DNA of 64,000 nucleotides from Thereva unica (Eukaryota > Arthropoda > Insecta > Diptera > Therevidae). Below the pieces are notes generated by a model. It did no database searches, had not been told where the DNA came from, and saw only the letters and a list, made by a program, of their open reading frames with translations. Made by a program: the position numbers and the translations under genes. This document shows, piece by piece, positions 12,070 through 22,130 of this stretch. Each line of letters begins with the position of its first letter. Position 1 is the first letter of the stretch. Where the stretch lies: NCBI GenBank assembly GCA_949987705.1, contig OX465283.1, positions 9,838,207-9,902,206 of the forward strand, read 5' to 3'.

Positions 12070-12470
12070 GATGAGCCCACAGGCTCATAACAAACGTGGT
12101 GGGTTGGGTCACGAAAGAGCATGGAGAGGTGAGTACAGTCGCACAGTTCTTGAGTCGACATGTGTGTTCCAAGGCATACCTCCATCGGTACGGCTAAGAC
12201 GAGTCCACGTAATGGGATTTCTAAACGTCATAGAGAACACAGACCATGTTCTTTTGGCATGCCGGAGATTAGCCGAGCAAACTGCTGCGCTATAACCGAC
12301 AGCTAAAGGCACGGCTACGAGTTTTTAAAAGATGTTTTTCCTACCGCCGAAAAGTATGCAACATTCCGAAAAGAAAGGGAAATTTTGAAATATCTCAAAA
12401 ACTTCGATAGCGACCCCGATAAAACTCGTTTCTTGAGATTTGTGTGCTATATAGTTCATTAAAAAACACG
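12070..12470 (+). mobile_element. Possible LINE C-terminal fragment
   Basis: One frame contains ENTDHVLLACRRLAEQ (12230-12280), which resembles the C-terminal H...C knuckle of R1/I/Jockey-type LINEs (E-H-x-L-x-x-C). A separate open run reads FLKDVFPTAEKYATFRKER and then LKYLKNFDSDPDK (12327-12430). The frames are not continuous. The clade is unclear, and the second run is only suggestive of the same protein end. It lies immediately downstream of RTE copy 2. Confidence 0.4.
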
Positions 12471-13685
12471 GCTATTATTTTTTTTAGAACATTCAACTTT
12501 TTTTTCTAAATTCGTTGGATCGAACGTTCCTGAAGTTCCGCTCATCGGATTTTTTGTTTTTGTTAAGGAAACGCTTTGAAACTCACAAAATCCGGGGAAA
12601 CCCCGAAACGAGAAACAAATGCCCTCGCGGTATTCGGCTGTGGGTAAAACTTTTTGCGATTTTGTTATATAATTTTTTTTATATTCATCTACCTTCGCCT
12701 CCCTTTCGCGGTTAACCCAAATCTCTGCTTTTGTTTGTATCATCTCTCCTCTCTCTCTCAATTCAACTATGTGGTGAAGGTACAGGCACAACCGCAACCG
12801 AAGCTTCATTTATTCTTTGTTACCAAAAACAGGAAGGGAATCCAAGAATGGCAACATCACTCCAGGAGCAGCGTTTCGTGAAAGTCAATGTTCATCTGCC
12901 CTTTAAATTTTACGCCCGCAGGCAGTGAATGTGTAAAGACGACTCCTTGCCTCGTGCCCTTCGCGTTTTGTGCATCCGCCTGGGTCCTCCACAGCTCCAC
13001 TATACTATATACAGCATTAAATCAGCACGATGGTGGCCCTCTTTTAATATGGATGACGTGTTTTCCTGAATAAATTTCTCTTTCTGTGTGCCATATGATC
13101 TCCTCTGTACTCTGGCTCTGCCTAGCTCCCCTCGCCTGGTGTGACCTCAGGCGTCTTTTCTTTTCTGTGTCTTTTTTTTCCTTAACAGGTATGGATTCCA
13201 CTTCAGGTCCTGGCCCTTAGCTTTCAAGCTAGAAGCTATCCTCTAGAAAATTTATAGTTCCCTTGCCTTGGTGTACCCAGATTTCCACTTAGCTGCCATC
13301 CCATGTTTTTTCCTTTCTGCTCCCTATTGTGGCTTCGACAAATACAGAATTGGATCAACTTTAAGGTCACTGCGTCCCTAGCGTAAAACAAAAAGTAAAA
13401 TGAAGATAGACAACAATATTAGTTGAAGGAGGAGGAGAAGAGCGGGAGCAAAAGGCAAGAGGATGCCAATGACGACTGAGTGAATCTTTTCCCAAAACTT
13501 TTAATAAACTTTCACTCTTTTGAGACTTCCAACTAAAAGAGAAAGCGAGATATAGTTGAAATGTGATTTTGAAATTTTTGTTGGAATATTATTTTACAAA
13601 AAGACTTCGAAAATTATGAAATATGAAAATATCCCTTTGAAGAATCTCTTTTCTAAAATGTCACCGAAGCGGCAACGTTCATCTA
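12471..13685. other. Spacer, T-rich, no gene recognised
   Basis: There are pyrimidine-rich stretches (12650-12770 and 13140-13190) and a few chance frames. I saw no domains and no paired splice sites worth calling. Confidence 0.45.
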
Positions 13686-13769
13686 TCTATACTAATAAAA
13701 GAAAGTTTCCGTATGTATGTGTGTATGGATGAATGTGTGCGCTATAGCGGGCGTACCGGTAATTGCAGA

Positions 13770-14082
13770 TCTTTGAAATTTTGCATGAAAGATCCGTGGG
13801 AATCTTCCATGAAACACTTCGAAGCCCGATTTTCGAAATTCAACATGGCCGCCGAAAAATGATCGAAATTCAAAATGGCCACCCAAATATGAATTTGCAA
13901 ATTCTCCCATTATCAAAGTTGGAATCCGGGGGTTTTCAAGGTCGCTAATAACGAATTTTTGGTCAAAACTTATAAATCCAAAATGGCCGCGCCAACATGG
14001 CGGACGAATTTTCCCAATTTTATTCCGATTCCAATGAAAGTGAATATTTAGGGGTTTTTAAGGTTGCAAATAACGAATGTAT
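13770..14082 (+). repeat. Helitron-internal ~122-bp repeat units
   Basis: Partial units with TTCAAAATGGCC (13868), TCCAAAATGGCCGCGCCAAC (13977) and GGGGTTTTTAAGG (14051) match the array at 7.3-7.9 kb. The array stops at 14082, exactly where the A/G-rich (complement CTTCTTCTT) 3' tail of the antisense RTE begins. Confidence 0.75.
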
Positions 14083-16060
14083 GATCTTCTTCTTTCTTAT
14101 TTACGCTCCCTTGATCCCTCATGGGACATAGCGCGGAAACAGTTGCCTTCCAGCGGACTCTGTTTTGCGCGACAGCTCTCAGCTCTGACCAGGATCTCCC
14201 AGTTGTTGCGGCATCTGCTAGTAGGGTTATCCTCCACGTCGTTCTAGGTCTTCCGACTCGACGGGATCCTTGCGGATTCCAGTCAAGGGCCTGTTTGGCT
14301 AGATTTTCGTTTTCACGTCGCAAGGAGTGGCCAATCCAATTCCATTTCCTTCGCCTGATTTGGTCGTCTATCCTTTATTGGCCGACACGGCGCCATAGTT
14401 CTTCGTTTGAAATTCTATCTTGCCAGCGGATTTTTAGGATACGACTGGTGGTGATTCTTATTGGCTGTGCATTTTTGCTATTTTCCTGGGGTTCCTGTGC
14501 AAGTGAACCATTCAGGGTGGCGAAGAAGTAATCTTTCCATCTGTGGAGTTGCTCCTCGTCGCCGCACAGCAGCTTTCCATCCGCACTCTTTAACGTCATG
14601 TTTTTAGTAGAGTGCTTTCACGAGAGCCGTTTAGTAATTTCGTACAGCACCTTACTGTTGCCTGTGTTTGCCGCGTTTTCCGCTTTTTCTGCTGCCCGTC
14701 TACGGTTTATGGCATCGCGTTGAACGTTTCTGATTGCGGCAATTTTAAGGCGAATAGTTGCTACTACCAAATGGTGGTCGCTTCTAGTGTTTGATCCCCT
14801 GAAGCTCCTGACATTCTCCAGAATAGTTCTCCATCTGCGGCTGACGGCCACGTGATCTATCTGATTTCTCGTTCTACCATCGGGCGATACCCAGGTCTCT
14901 TTGTGTTTCTTCTTGTGGCAAAAGTAAGTTCTACCTACCATGAGTTGGTTAAGTCACCCATTATTACAAAGATGTCTCCCTTTGGAATGGAGCGAAAAAC
15001 CTCATTCAGTCGCATTTAGAACTCGTCTTTGATGTCATCTTCTGCGTCTTCAGTTGGAGCATAGCATTGGACTACCGTAGTACTTCTTAGCCTGGTACGC
15101 AGGCGCACGGTAATAATCCTCCCAGAAACTGGTGACCAACAATGAGGCTGGACCTAGCTTAAGGCTGAGGATGGACCTGGCTTCTTTGATGAGTATTACG
15201 CCAACGCCACTCCTACGGCTTTCAGTTTCGTTTCTACCAGAATATAAGAAGGACTCACCGTTTGGGCAGATATGTTTACCCGCATCGGGCCATCTGATCT
15301 CGCTAAGTCCCATGATCTTGATTTTATATCGATTCATCGCGTTGAGGACTTCATCCAGCCGTACCTCAGCAAGTAGTGTTCTCACATTCCATGATCCGAT
15401 TCGTGTCCTTGCTCGAAAAGTAAAGGTCGTCGTCGTGTTGTCCATCCGGTTCTGAGGCATTGTTTGCCGATTCGTAGCATAGGTGGTTTTTATGGCGGCG
15501 GGTTGCTAATCCTCAGCCCAACCGACTTATGCTGTAAACATGCTAAGTGCGACCGACGAATCACTTTGCTACGCGACTGTCAAAAACGAATAGAACACAC
15601 CGCTTTTGTATGAAGCTGCACAATCTGCAGACCATTGCGATAACTACGCCGCCGAGCTCGGCGACCGAATTAATCCAAGTTCTATTTCGTAGCGGTCGCC
15701 TGTCATAGTTGCATGTACGCTGTGGCATGGGTTTGCCTTGCTATTCTCGTGTGCTCCTGTGTGCGTGTGCAGCATACTCGGTTATGGATTATTCCGGTAT
15801 GTGTTTTTTAATTTGTGTCGCCGTCGCTTTTAGTGTGTGCTCGCAACAAATTTCGTTGGGCCTTTCGCCGTGGGCGAGGAAAATAGTTTCGCCGTCGCCC
15901 TTAGCTTGTTTACAGCATTAAAAACTCTGTTTTGTGGCGCAAAGAACTCGCCATTCGCCCGTCTTCCGTTAGCTTCTTCCGACAAATCGGGTGTCTCCAC
16001 CTTCCGAGGTCTTTTTTTTTGTGATACGATGAAGCTTAGGAGTCACCCTTTGTACTACTA
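14083..16060 (-). mobile_element. RTE LINE family B (BovB-like), internally deleted
   Basis: Read on the minus strand, the element has a long non-coding 5' region (about 15480-16060). Then comes an APE endonuclease: GSWNVRTLL near 15390, GLSEIRW with its catalytic glutamate, SRRSGVGV near 15230, DIFVIMGDL near 14965 and SDHHLV near 14780. A linker follows (HRWKDYF, 14540). After only a few residues (SRILK) the sequence jumps to the RT tail: IRWQDRISNEELWRR, then IRRRKWNWIGH, WNPQGSRR and GRPRTTWR (14250-14430), and finally RVRWKATVSALCP. The RT catalytic core is therefore deleted. The 3' end is a GAAGAA-type tail. Frameshifts lie near 15000-15130. It is inserted in the Helitron-like element. 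Confidence 0.85.
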
Positions 16061-16208
16061 GTCCGTCATGTCGTTTGAGTCATGGTGCAAAGTATTGTAG
16101 TAAGCTTGATCTGAAGGATAGAATAGAAAGGATAGCCGTTCGCCAACGCCCCTCCCCTATGGTGTTTATTTTACCATAAGTTTATCACGGGCACCGCTGT
16201 ACGATCAA

Positions 16209-16277
16209 AAGAAGTACGATAAACACCTAGAAAAACATATACAAAAATATGTTTGCTAGGTGTCTATTGTACTTCTT
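16209..16277. repeat. Near-perfect 69-nt hairpin
   Basis: The left arm (16209-16240, starting AAGAAGTACGATAAACACC) pairs with the right arm (16247-16277, ending GTACTTCTT). There are about three mismatches and one single-base bulge, around a ~6-nt A-rich loop. The stem of ~31 bp has the size of a pre-miRNA or a short palindromic transposon. It lies in the 3' part of the Helitron-like element. Nothing in the sequence decides which reading is right. Confidence 0.7.
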
Positions 16278-16454
16278 CCGATAGGTGGCGTTCAACATCA
16301 AATTTAAATCTCTCTCTCTAAATTTCTACATGTATCCAAAATCAATGTTCCAGATTTGTTCTCTTTTTCATTAAATCTTTTTCCTACCGCGGACTGCGCA
16401 AACATAACCTTGTTTTATTTAAAGGCGTTGCAACGCACGCGGGTCTATTGCTAG

Positions 16455-17999
16455 ATTATAATAAAACCCCACGGAAAATCCCATTTCAGTAATTAAAGGC
16501 TCTTAACACTGATGCTAATATCGCCGGTTCCCGTGATTGCATAGTGTAAGGCGAAATTTATGGCCCTTTTGAATTTCATTGGCGGAATTTTATGGCCTGA
16601 ACTTTCTATTTTTTTTTAGTTCGCTCTCCATTTTCATAAGATTTATAGAGAGGAAAGTTTTATTATTATTATTTTCTTGCTTTATTTATTTATTTTTACA
16701 TCGAGACATCGCTGTGTGCTCGGCTCGTATCAATTTAATGGCGGCGTAATCGTAATCGTGGCTTTATTGCTAGTTACGTAAATTGAAACAATACTTTTGG
16801 TGTGATCATTAAAAAATTTACTTTAACAACTTTTTTAACGTGTTTTTATTATTATTTTTAACAATAAATAAAAGTTTATCTCAGGAGTTAAATCTGGACT
16901 GGGGAAAATTATGTTTGTTTTTAAATGTGACATTATTTATAAGTTTTTTGTTGTCGTTGTCCCTTTCGAAGATAAAATAGAATATTTTCGTTTTATTGGA
17001 TATTGCGCCAGCATGGCATGGCTTTAAAGTGTCAATTTTACACAATTTCCCAGTTTATTGAAGTTTGCTACGTGGTAGTAAAATTTAACAATTGTGACAT
17101 ATGCGCACATATGGAAAAAGTTGACCGACTGAATTTTGATTTGACGGAATTTTTTTACGAGCTACAATATCTTTTTTTTATAAATTACTAAAGGTTAAAC
17201 TTTTAAATAAATTCAAACTTTTAATTACAATATTTTGCTTTGTTTTATTTTAACAACGAACTATAGTTCATGTTTCAAATAACAGATGTCGCTTTAATGT
17301 CATTTAATCAACAATCCGAATGGAAATGTTCCGCTTGGTGAAGATGACAAGCTTTTAACTGCGTTGATATAGGGTATTGTTGAAAATGGGTGAGAACATG
17401 TGGTTGAAATATTTCGAGCGTGTGTAAAATAATGATATCCAGAAAGGGGATATCTGTTGACTGGAAACTAAAGTGTAGAAGGACGATACTAACTGAATTT
17501 GTCGTTAAGGATTTTTGCTGTATTCGCATTGTTAAGCGTATTAAGTAAGAAGACGAATATCAAATTTAATTCAGTAATTTTAAAAATTTATTAAAACAAA
17601 AATTGATTACAATTATCACAATATTTTCATTTAATTTATTTATTTTAATATTTTTTCCAATAGATGGCGTCAATTGCAAATTGGATGGTAGCAACATCAT
17701 TAAACGTTTCAAAGTTGACACTTCTTGAGTATATGTGTAAACATCGAAATTGATGCAGGGAAGTTGTTTACGTTTTGCAAATGGAAAAAAATAATGAAAA
17801 GTTGTGGTATATTTTGCAATATTATCACGACGAGGGTCAAATGGTAGTAGCGGTCTCCTGGACCTTTGGTGGTGACGGTGTAGCAAAGAGACAAGTCCTG
17901 AGAAATGCCATCTGCGATCTAAGATCTTCTGACATGCTACCGAATGCTACTTCCATATCCACGAAGATTTTGATTTCACATCGGGTGTCTACACAAGAG
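16455..17999. other. AT-rich spacer
   Basis: Very AT-rich, with T runs and a TAGATGGCGT motif (17661-17670). The open frames at 17003-17191 and 17566-17886 have low-complexity composition and no recognisable motif. Confidence 0.5.
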
Positions 18000-19063
18000 T
18001 AACAGACAGAGGCGGGTGAAAAGCGAGTGTTTCGCGCCTCAAAACGAAGCAAATTCCAGGCTGGTTCTCCAGGCTGACAACCTTCCACCGTAAAAACCTA
18101 CCCGTCACGAATCCTCAAGGCCTCAGACAGGACGGACCCGAAATATGGAATTTGATTTTGGAATTTGGAACGTCAGAACGCTCAACAGGACGGGCGCTCG
18201 GCGTTCGCTTTTATTATTACTGGAAAAATACGACATAGCGATCGCCGTTCTACAGGAAACCAAATAGAGTCCCAGTGGCATAATGGATCTCAGAACCCAC
18301 AAGATACTCTCCAGTGGAATAAGAATCTCTAGGAGTCATAGGAAAGCACAGCACACATAACACTACCAATCACAATGGTAGTAGATTGATTGATCTCGCT
18401 AGCTCGAACTCAATGGTAGAAAGTTCAACAATGTTCCCGCACAATAATATCCATAAGATGACGTGATAGTCACGGGGTAACAAATTGACCACGTCCTGAT
18501 TGAGAGAAGAAGGCCACGCGTATACTGGATGTGAGAACTATGAGAAGATCGTGTTGTGGCTCGGACCTCTATCTCGTCAGAGTGAAATTTTGAACCCGGA
18601 TAGCGACCAAAACTCACAGAGGGCGAACTGTCTAAGATACTATATAGACAAGCTAAATCTTGAAGAAATAATCGATGCCTATCGCAATGCTGTGGTTCAA
18701 AGACTGGGAGAAGGAGTAGGAAAGCAGCCCGACATCAATGGAAACACTGAAAAGCAGCATAAAGGAGGCAGCAGAAGAGACACTAGGCTGGACCATCAGA
18801 CAGACTAGAATTGACTGATTCGATCAGGACTGCAGATCAGCAATAGAAGAAAGACACCAGAGCCACCGAGAGAATATCACAAGGCCCACCAGAGCAAGGG
18901 TGAAAGTCTTTTGGCTAAAAAGTAGAACTGCGGACAAACTGTGAAGAAAGAAAAAGAGAGAATATCTAAACAGGAACATCCTACAGATACAGAAAGACTT
19001 CAATGAAGGGATAACTAGGCAAGCCTACACAGGAACAGCCAAGACAGTCATCTTTGAGGACAC
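18000..19063 (+). mobile_element. RTE LINE family C, 5' half
   Basis: A likely 5' UTR runs from about 18000. The first codon at 18144 opens FDFGIWNVRTL, followed by RRSLLLLLEKYDIAIAVLQE. This is a typical APE endonuclease N-terminus with the catalytic glutamate in LQET. After a stop and a gap, HNGSRLIDLASSNSMVESST and then FPHNNIHK (18375-18460) match the middle of the endonuclease. KLNLEEIIDAYRNAVVQRL (18655-18710) and KKKREYLNRN (18950) match the linker towards the RT. The RT itself is absent. Several stops and frameshifts make it inert. It resembles the fragment at the left window edge. Confidence 0.8.
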
Positions 19064-19249
19064 TTAATTTTGTTTGATTTATACGTACAATCATTTCCTG
19101 CTTGTTCAGTGATTGTTATGATTTCTCCCATTTCCATCATTATCCTCTTGAATTTTTGTAACCTGAAAACTTTTCTATATTTCGAACTAAGCTTACAACT
19201 AGATATTACACTGGACGTGACCACCAACACTGAATACAAAGTGTGATTT

Positions 19250-19505
19250 CAGAAAAACTTTTGCGGCTAAATTTTCAGTAAACTTTCAGAAAAGCTTTCG
19301 CGCTTTTTTCAGTAAACTTTCAGAGAAGCTTTTGCCCTTAAATTATCAGTAAACTTTCAGAAAAGCTTTTTCGGCTTTCAGAGAAGGTGTTGCGCTTAAA
19401 TTTTCAGTAAGCTTTTAGAAAAGCTTTTGCGCCTAATTTTTAATCAAACTTACAGAAAAGCTTTCGCTTAAGTTTTCAGTAAATTTTTAGAAAAGTATTT
19501 TCGCC
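19250..19505. repeat. ~35-bp tandem repeat, CAGTAAACTTTCAGAAAAGC
   Basis: About seven imperfect copies of TTTTCAGTAAACTTTCAGAAAAGCTTTTGCGCTTAA. CAGTA starts at 19276, 19310, 19347, 19405 and 19477, giving spacings of 34, 37, 58 and 72 bp; the last two include partial or inserted units. It is a minisatellite with no coding sense. Confidence 0.85.
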
Positions 19506-21740
19506 GGAATGAATGAGCTTTTATCTACAATGGTCCAATAAGGTCTGAAATGAGCTGAACTGCAAAGAATTGAATTTATTTCAGTTACGAGATTCCTTAG
19601 AGAGTCAACAGAAAGCTTTTCCCCCAAATTAAATCGATGGTGTTTCCAAGACGGTTCTGGGTTTAAGGTGCGGATAATCAATTTTACATTGTATCGTCGT
19701 TGGTATATGTTCAGAAAAAGATACCCAAACACACTCATATGCAAAACCCAGCTAAATCGGACTGGTTTCGTCGAGTTTTCTTGGAGTTAACGAAACTTTA
19801 TTCAACTCCCGTTTCCATGGGCGTCTAATTTGAGTAAACTCAGGGTAAACTCTGCATGGAAACTCAGTAATGTTCAGAAAACTGTGATATTTGAAGATCA
19901 ATTTGACTGATTTAATTGAAATTGCATAAGCTAGTTCAGCACTCAGCCTTACATAAATGTGTCATAAATACGTCACATAAAAAGCGTTTTAAAATCAATC
20001 AATCAAACTGACCGCAAAATAACGAAGGCCACTTACTACAGAAAATCAGATAAGGGACGAAATGTTTTTTCCCAGGTCGAATGCCTCTTCATGGGCCTTT
20101 GTTAACGGATAATAAATAATGAAAATTGCTGGCTAAGGGCTTTTTCTCTAGGACCAAGTAAAATTCAATTAGAAATTTTTTCCCCGACGAATCAATTTTA
20201 AAACCTCAAGCATCTCGAGGCATAAAAGGAAAGAAAAAAAACATGGTTTTTTTGTTCCATAAAAATTCCTTGGTGTCCTCGAAATCTGTGGATGATGTTG
20301 ATGTTTGTCGTTGGCCAATATAAGCTTCTAATGTGCCTCGGTGCCTGTGCTCTCTAGTATGGGAATCCCCCCGCTTCAGCCACTTACGTGGGGGATTCGT
20401 TTTTGTGTTATGAAAATGGCGTGTGTGCGAGGAGAGCTGCAATTTAATAATGTCTTTAAGACAGTTTCCATCAACTTAAGTGCGTCCCAAGTCCTACTTT
20501 CAAGGGAAAATAATGCATGCAGGATGAAAGCCTTACCATGTTGCAGCTAAAGAAGCACTTTGGTAGTTGTGAAATAGGAAGCGCTGGATCATGAGATGCA
20601 CACATAATAAGTTGCACAAGGAGTCGCCGAGGAACGTTTTGAAGGATTCATATTTTTTTTGCTGTTCATAAAAGGGAAAAGTTTCTTCTTCTTCTTAAAA
20701 AAAACAAGTTTTGAAATTTGCTCAAAAGTTTCAAGTTTTTGTTGTTGTTTTTTTCGGGGGGGAGGGCGACAAGGGGAGCATCATTTTATGCAGGAAATTC
20801 TTAGAATGGGCGAAATTGTTTATCAAAGGGGATGAACATTTCCTTTCCTTTTTTTATGCATGAAAGTTTTAACTTTATCTTTCCGACTCTATCGCTCTTT
20901 TGCATAAGCCAAGGGGCTTGAAGGATTCTCCATATGGTCCTTGATAAAAATGCTAATGGTAAACTTGTTTATTTCCGGCCAGAGAATCGCTGTAAAGGGT
21001 AAATTTAGAACGATATGCAACAACATATAAGTTGTACAATCAGGTACTTCTCAGCATTGTTTTAATTTGATGTGTGCAAACAAAACATGGACGTCAAACT
21101 GTGCATATTGTTTTGGAAAGTTCGGTAGCAACATATGAAATTGTTAAGCACAGAATTGTGGTAAACATTAAGTTTTTGTGTAGTTTGTTACAAGAACTTG
21201 AGAGCAAGAAGTTGGAGATTGGCGAAGAAATTGCTGCACTTTGTAAGTGAAGCAAAGTTAACAATTCAACCTCCAAATAATAAATTGCAAGTAGTAGACC
21301 ATATTCTTCACAACATCTAAATGAAATAGTTAAAGAACTTAGTGAATAGCCACGTCCTCAACCTCCCAAGGTTGGATGGGCATACTCACTACATCCTAAG
21401 GGTGATTTCTGGGTATAATCGTAGACCCAAACCTCAATTGGAAGTCGTACAACGATGAAGAGGTAAAATGTGGTTTCTTTGGCTGTAAAAAGAACTTCGA
21501 CAAGAGTTTGGGTGTCAAAGCAAAGGTGGTCTTATGGATGTAAACCACCATGGTATTTCCAATCATCCAGTGTCAAATATGAACTGACAAGTGACAGCTA
21601 ATCCAAAATGGCCGCCAAACAAAATCGGCCTAAAACATCAAACGGAACCCTGTTTTATATGCAAATCTAATAATTTTTAAAACTTGAAAAAAATATAGAT
21701 TTTCTTTATAAAAGTGTATTTTTCATCAAAATCTAGGAGA
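19506..21740. other. Spacer, no gene recognised
   Basis: It contains a small stem-loop (GAATCCCCC at 20361 against GGGGGATTC near 20390) and purine/pyrimidine tracts at 20680-20760. No domain-bearing frame was seen. Confidence 0.45.
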
Positions 21741-21749
21741 TCGTTATGC

Positions 21750-22130
21750 CGGTTTCGTTAGTGTTATGACATCTGACAATCATCCCAGGGGTCTATGTTC
21801 CGATTCCATGCAGCTCCAACGTTCTTCGTCTTTTCATTCATCCCACCAAGTAAACACTGCTGCTCTCTCGTCTTATTCTTTTTGCAACAATTTCCTGTAG
21901 TGACTCCCCCTCTCTTCTGCCCTTGTCTGAAAGCACAACAAATAAGGAACCCACCTTTTATTCAATTGCCAAAGTCAATGTTCTGTTACAATAATATTGG
22001 TGGCAGCGGTGGTAATAAAATCGAGTGTTGACTGTGGCAGTTCTATCACTCCTCCCTCTCTATTGCTTTTCCAACTAAGGCTTGCTGTTCGCCATTGTAC
22101 TATAGACACAAGCATTGACAGTACAATGGC
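21750..22130 (+). mobile_element. tRNA-headed SINE, degenerate copy
   Basis: The block GTTCCGATTCCATGCAGC (21798) aligns with the tRNA B-box region GGTTCGAATCCCGGCAGC of the copy at 52.6 kb. It is followed by a shared GTTCTTCG...TCCCACC body. The shared 3' block is ACTAAGGCTTGCTGTTCGCC (22074) with ATTGACAGT at its end, where the 52.4-kb copy has CTAAAGCTGCTGTTCGAC and ATTGTCGACAGT. The head is much decayed here, so the family assignment rests on the body and the tail. Confidence 0.55.

Larger units (their letters stand above)
13686..16454 (+). mobile_element. Helitron-like element carrying a nested RTE LINE
   Basis: The proposed 5' end is TCTATACTAATAAAAGAAAG, starting with TC after an A. 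It is followed by a GT/AT-rich lead, GCGCTATAGCGGGCGTACC, and ~122-bp repeat units (13830-14080). The proposed 3' end at 16435-16454 is GCACGCGGGTCTATTGCTAG, with the palindrome GCGTTGCAACGC just upstream (16425-16436). A 5' TC, a 3' CTAG and a short hairpin about 10-15 nt before the end are Helitron hallmarks. The base after CTAG is A rather than the expected T. No Rep/helicase gene is present, so it is non-autonomous. The middle is filled by an antisense RTE (14083-16060). The exact 5' base could instead be 13682. Confidence 0.6.

Noticed and set aside
12340..12356. GCCGAAAAGTATGCAAC as another copy of the CCTAAAAGTATGCA motif
   Set aside because: It lies in an open LINE-like frame and lacks the CCT start; probably coincidental.
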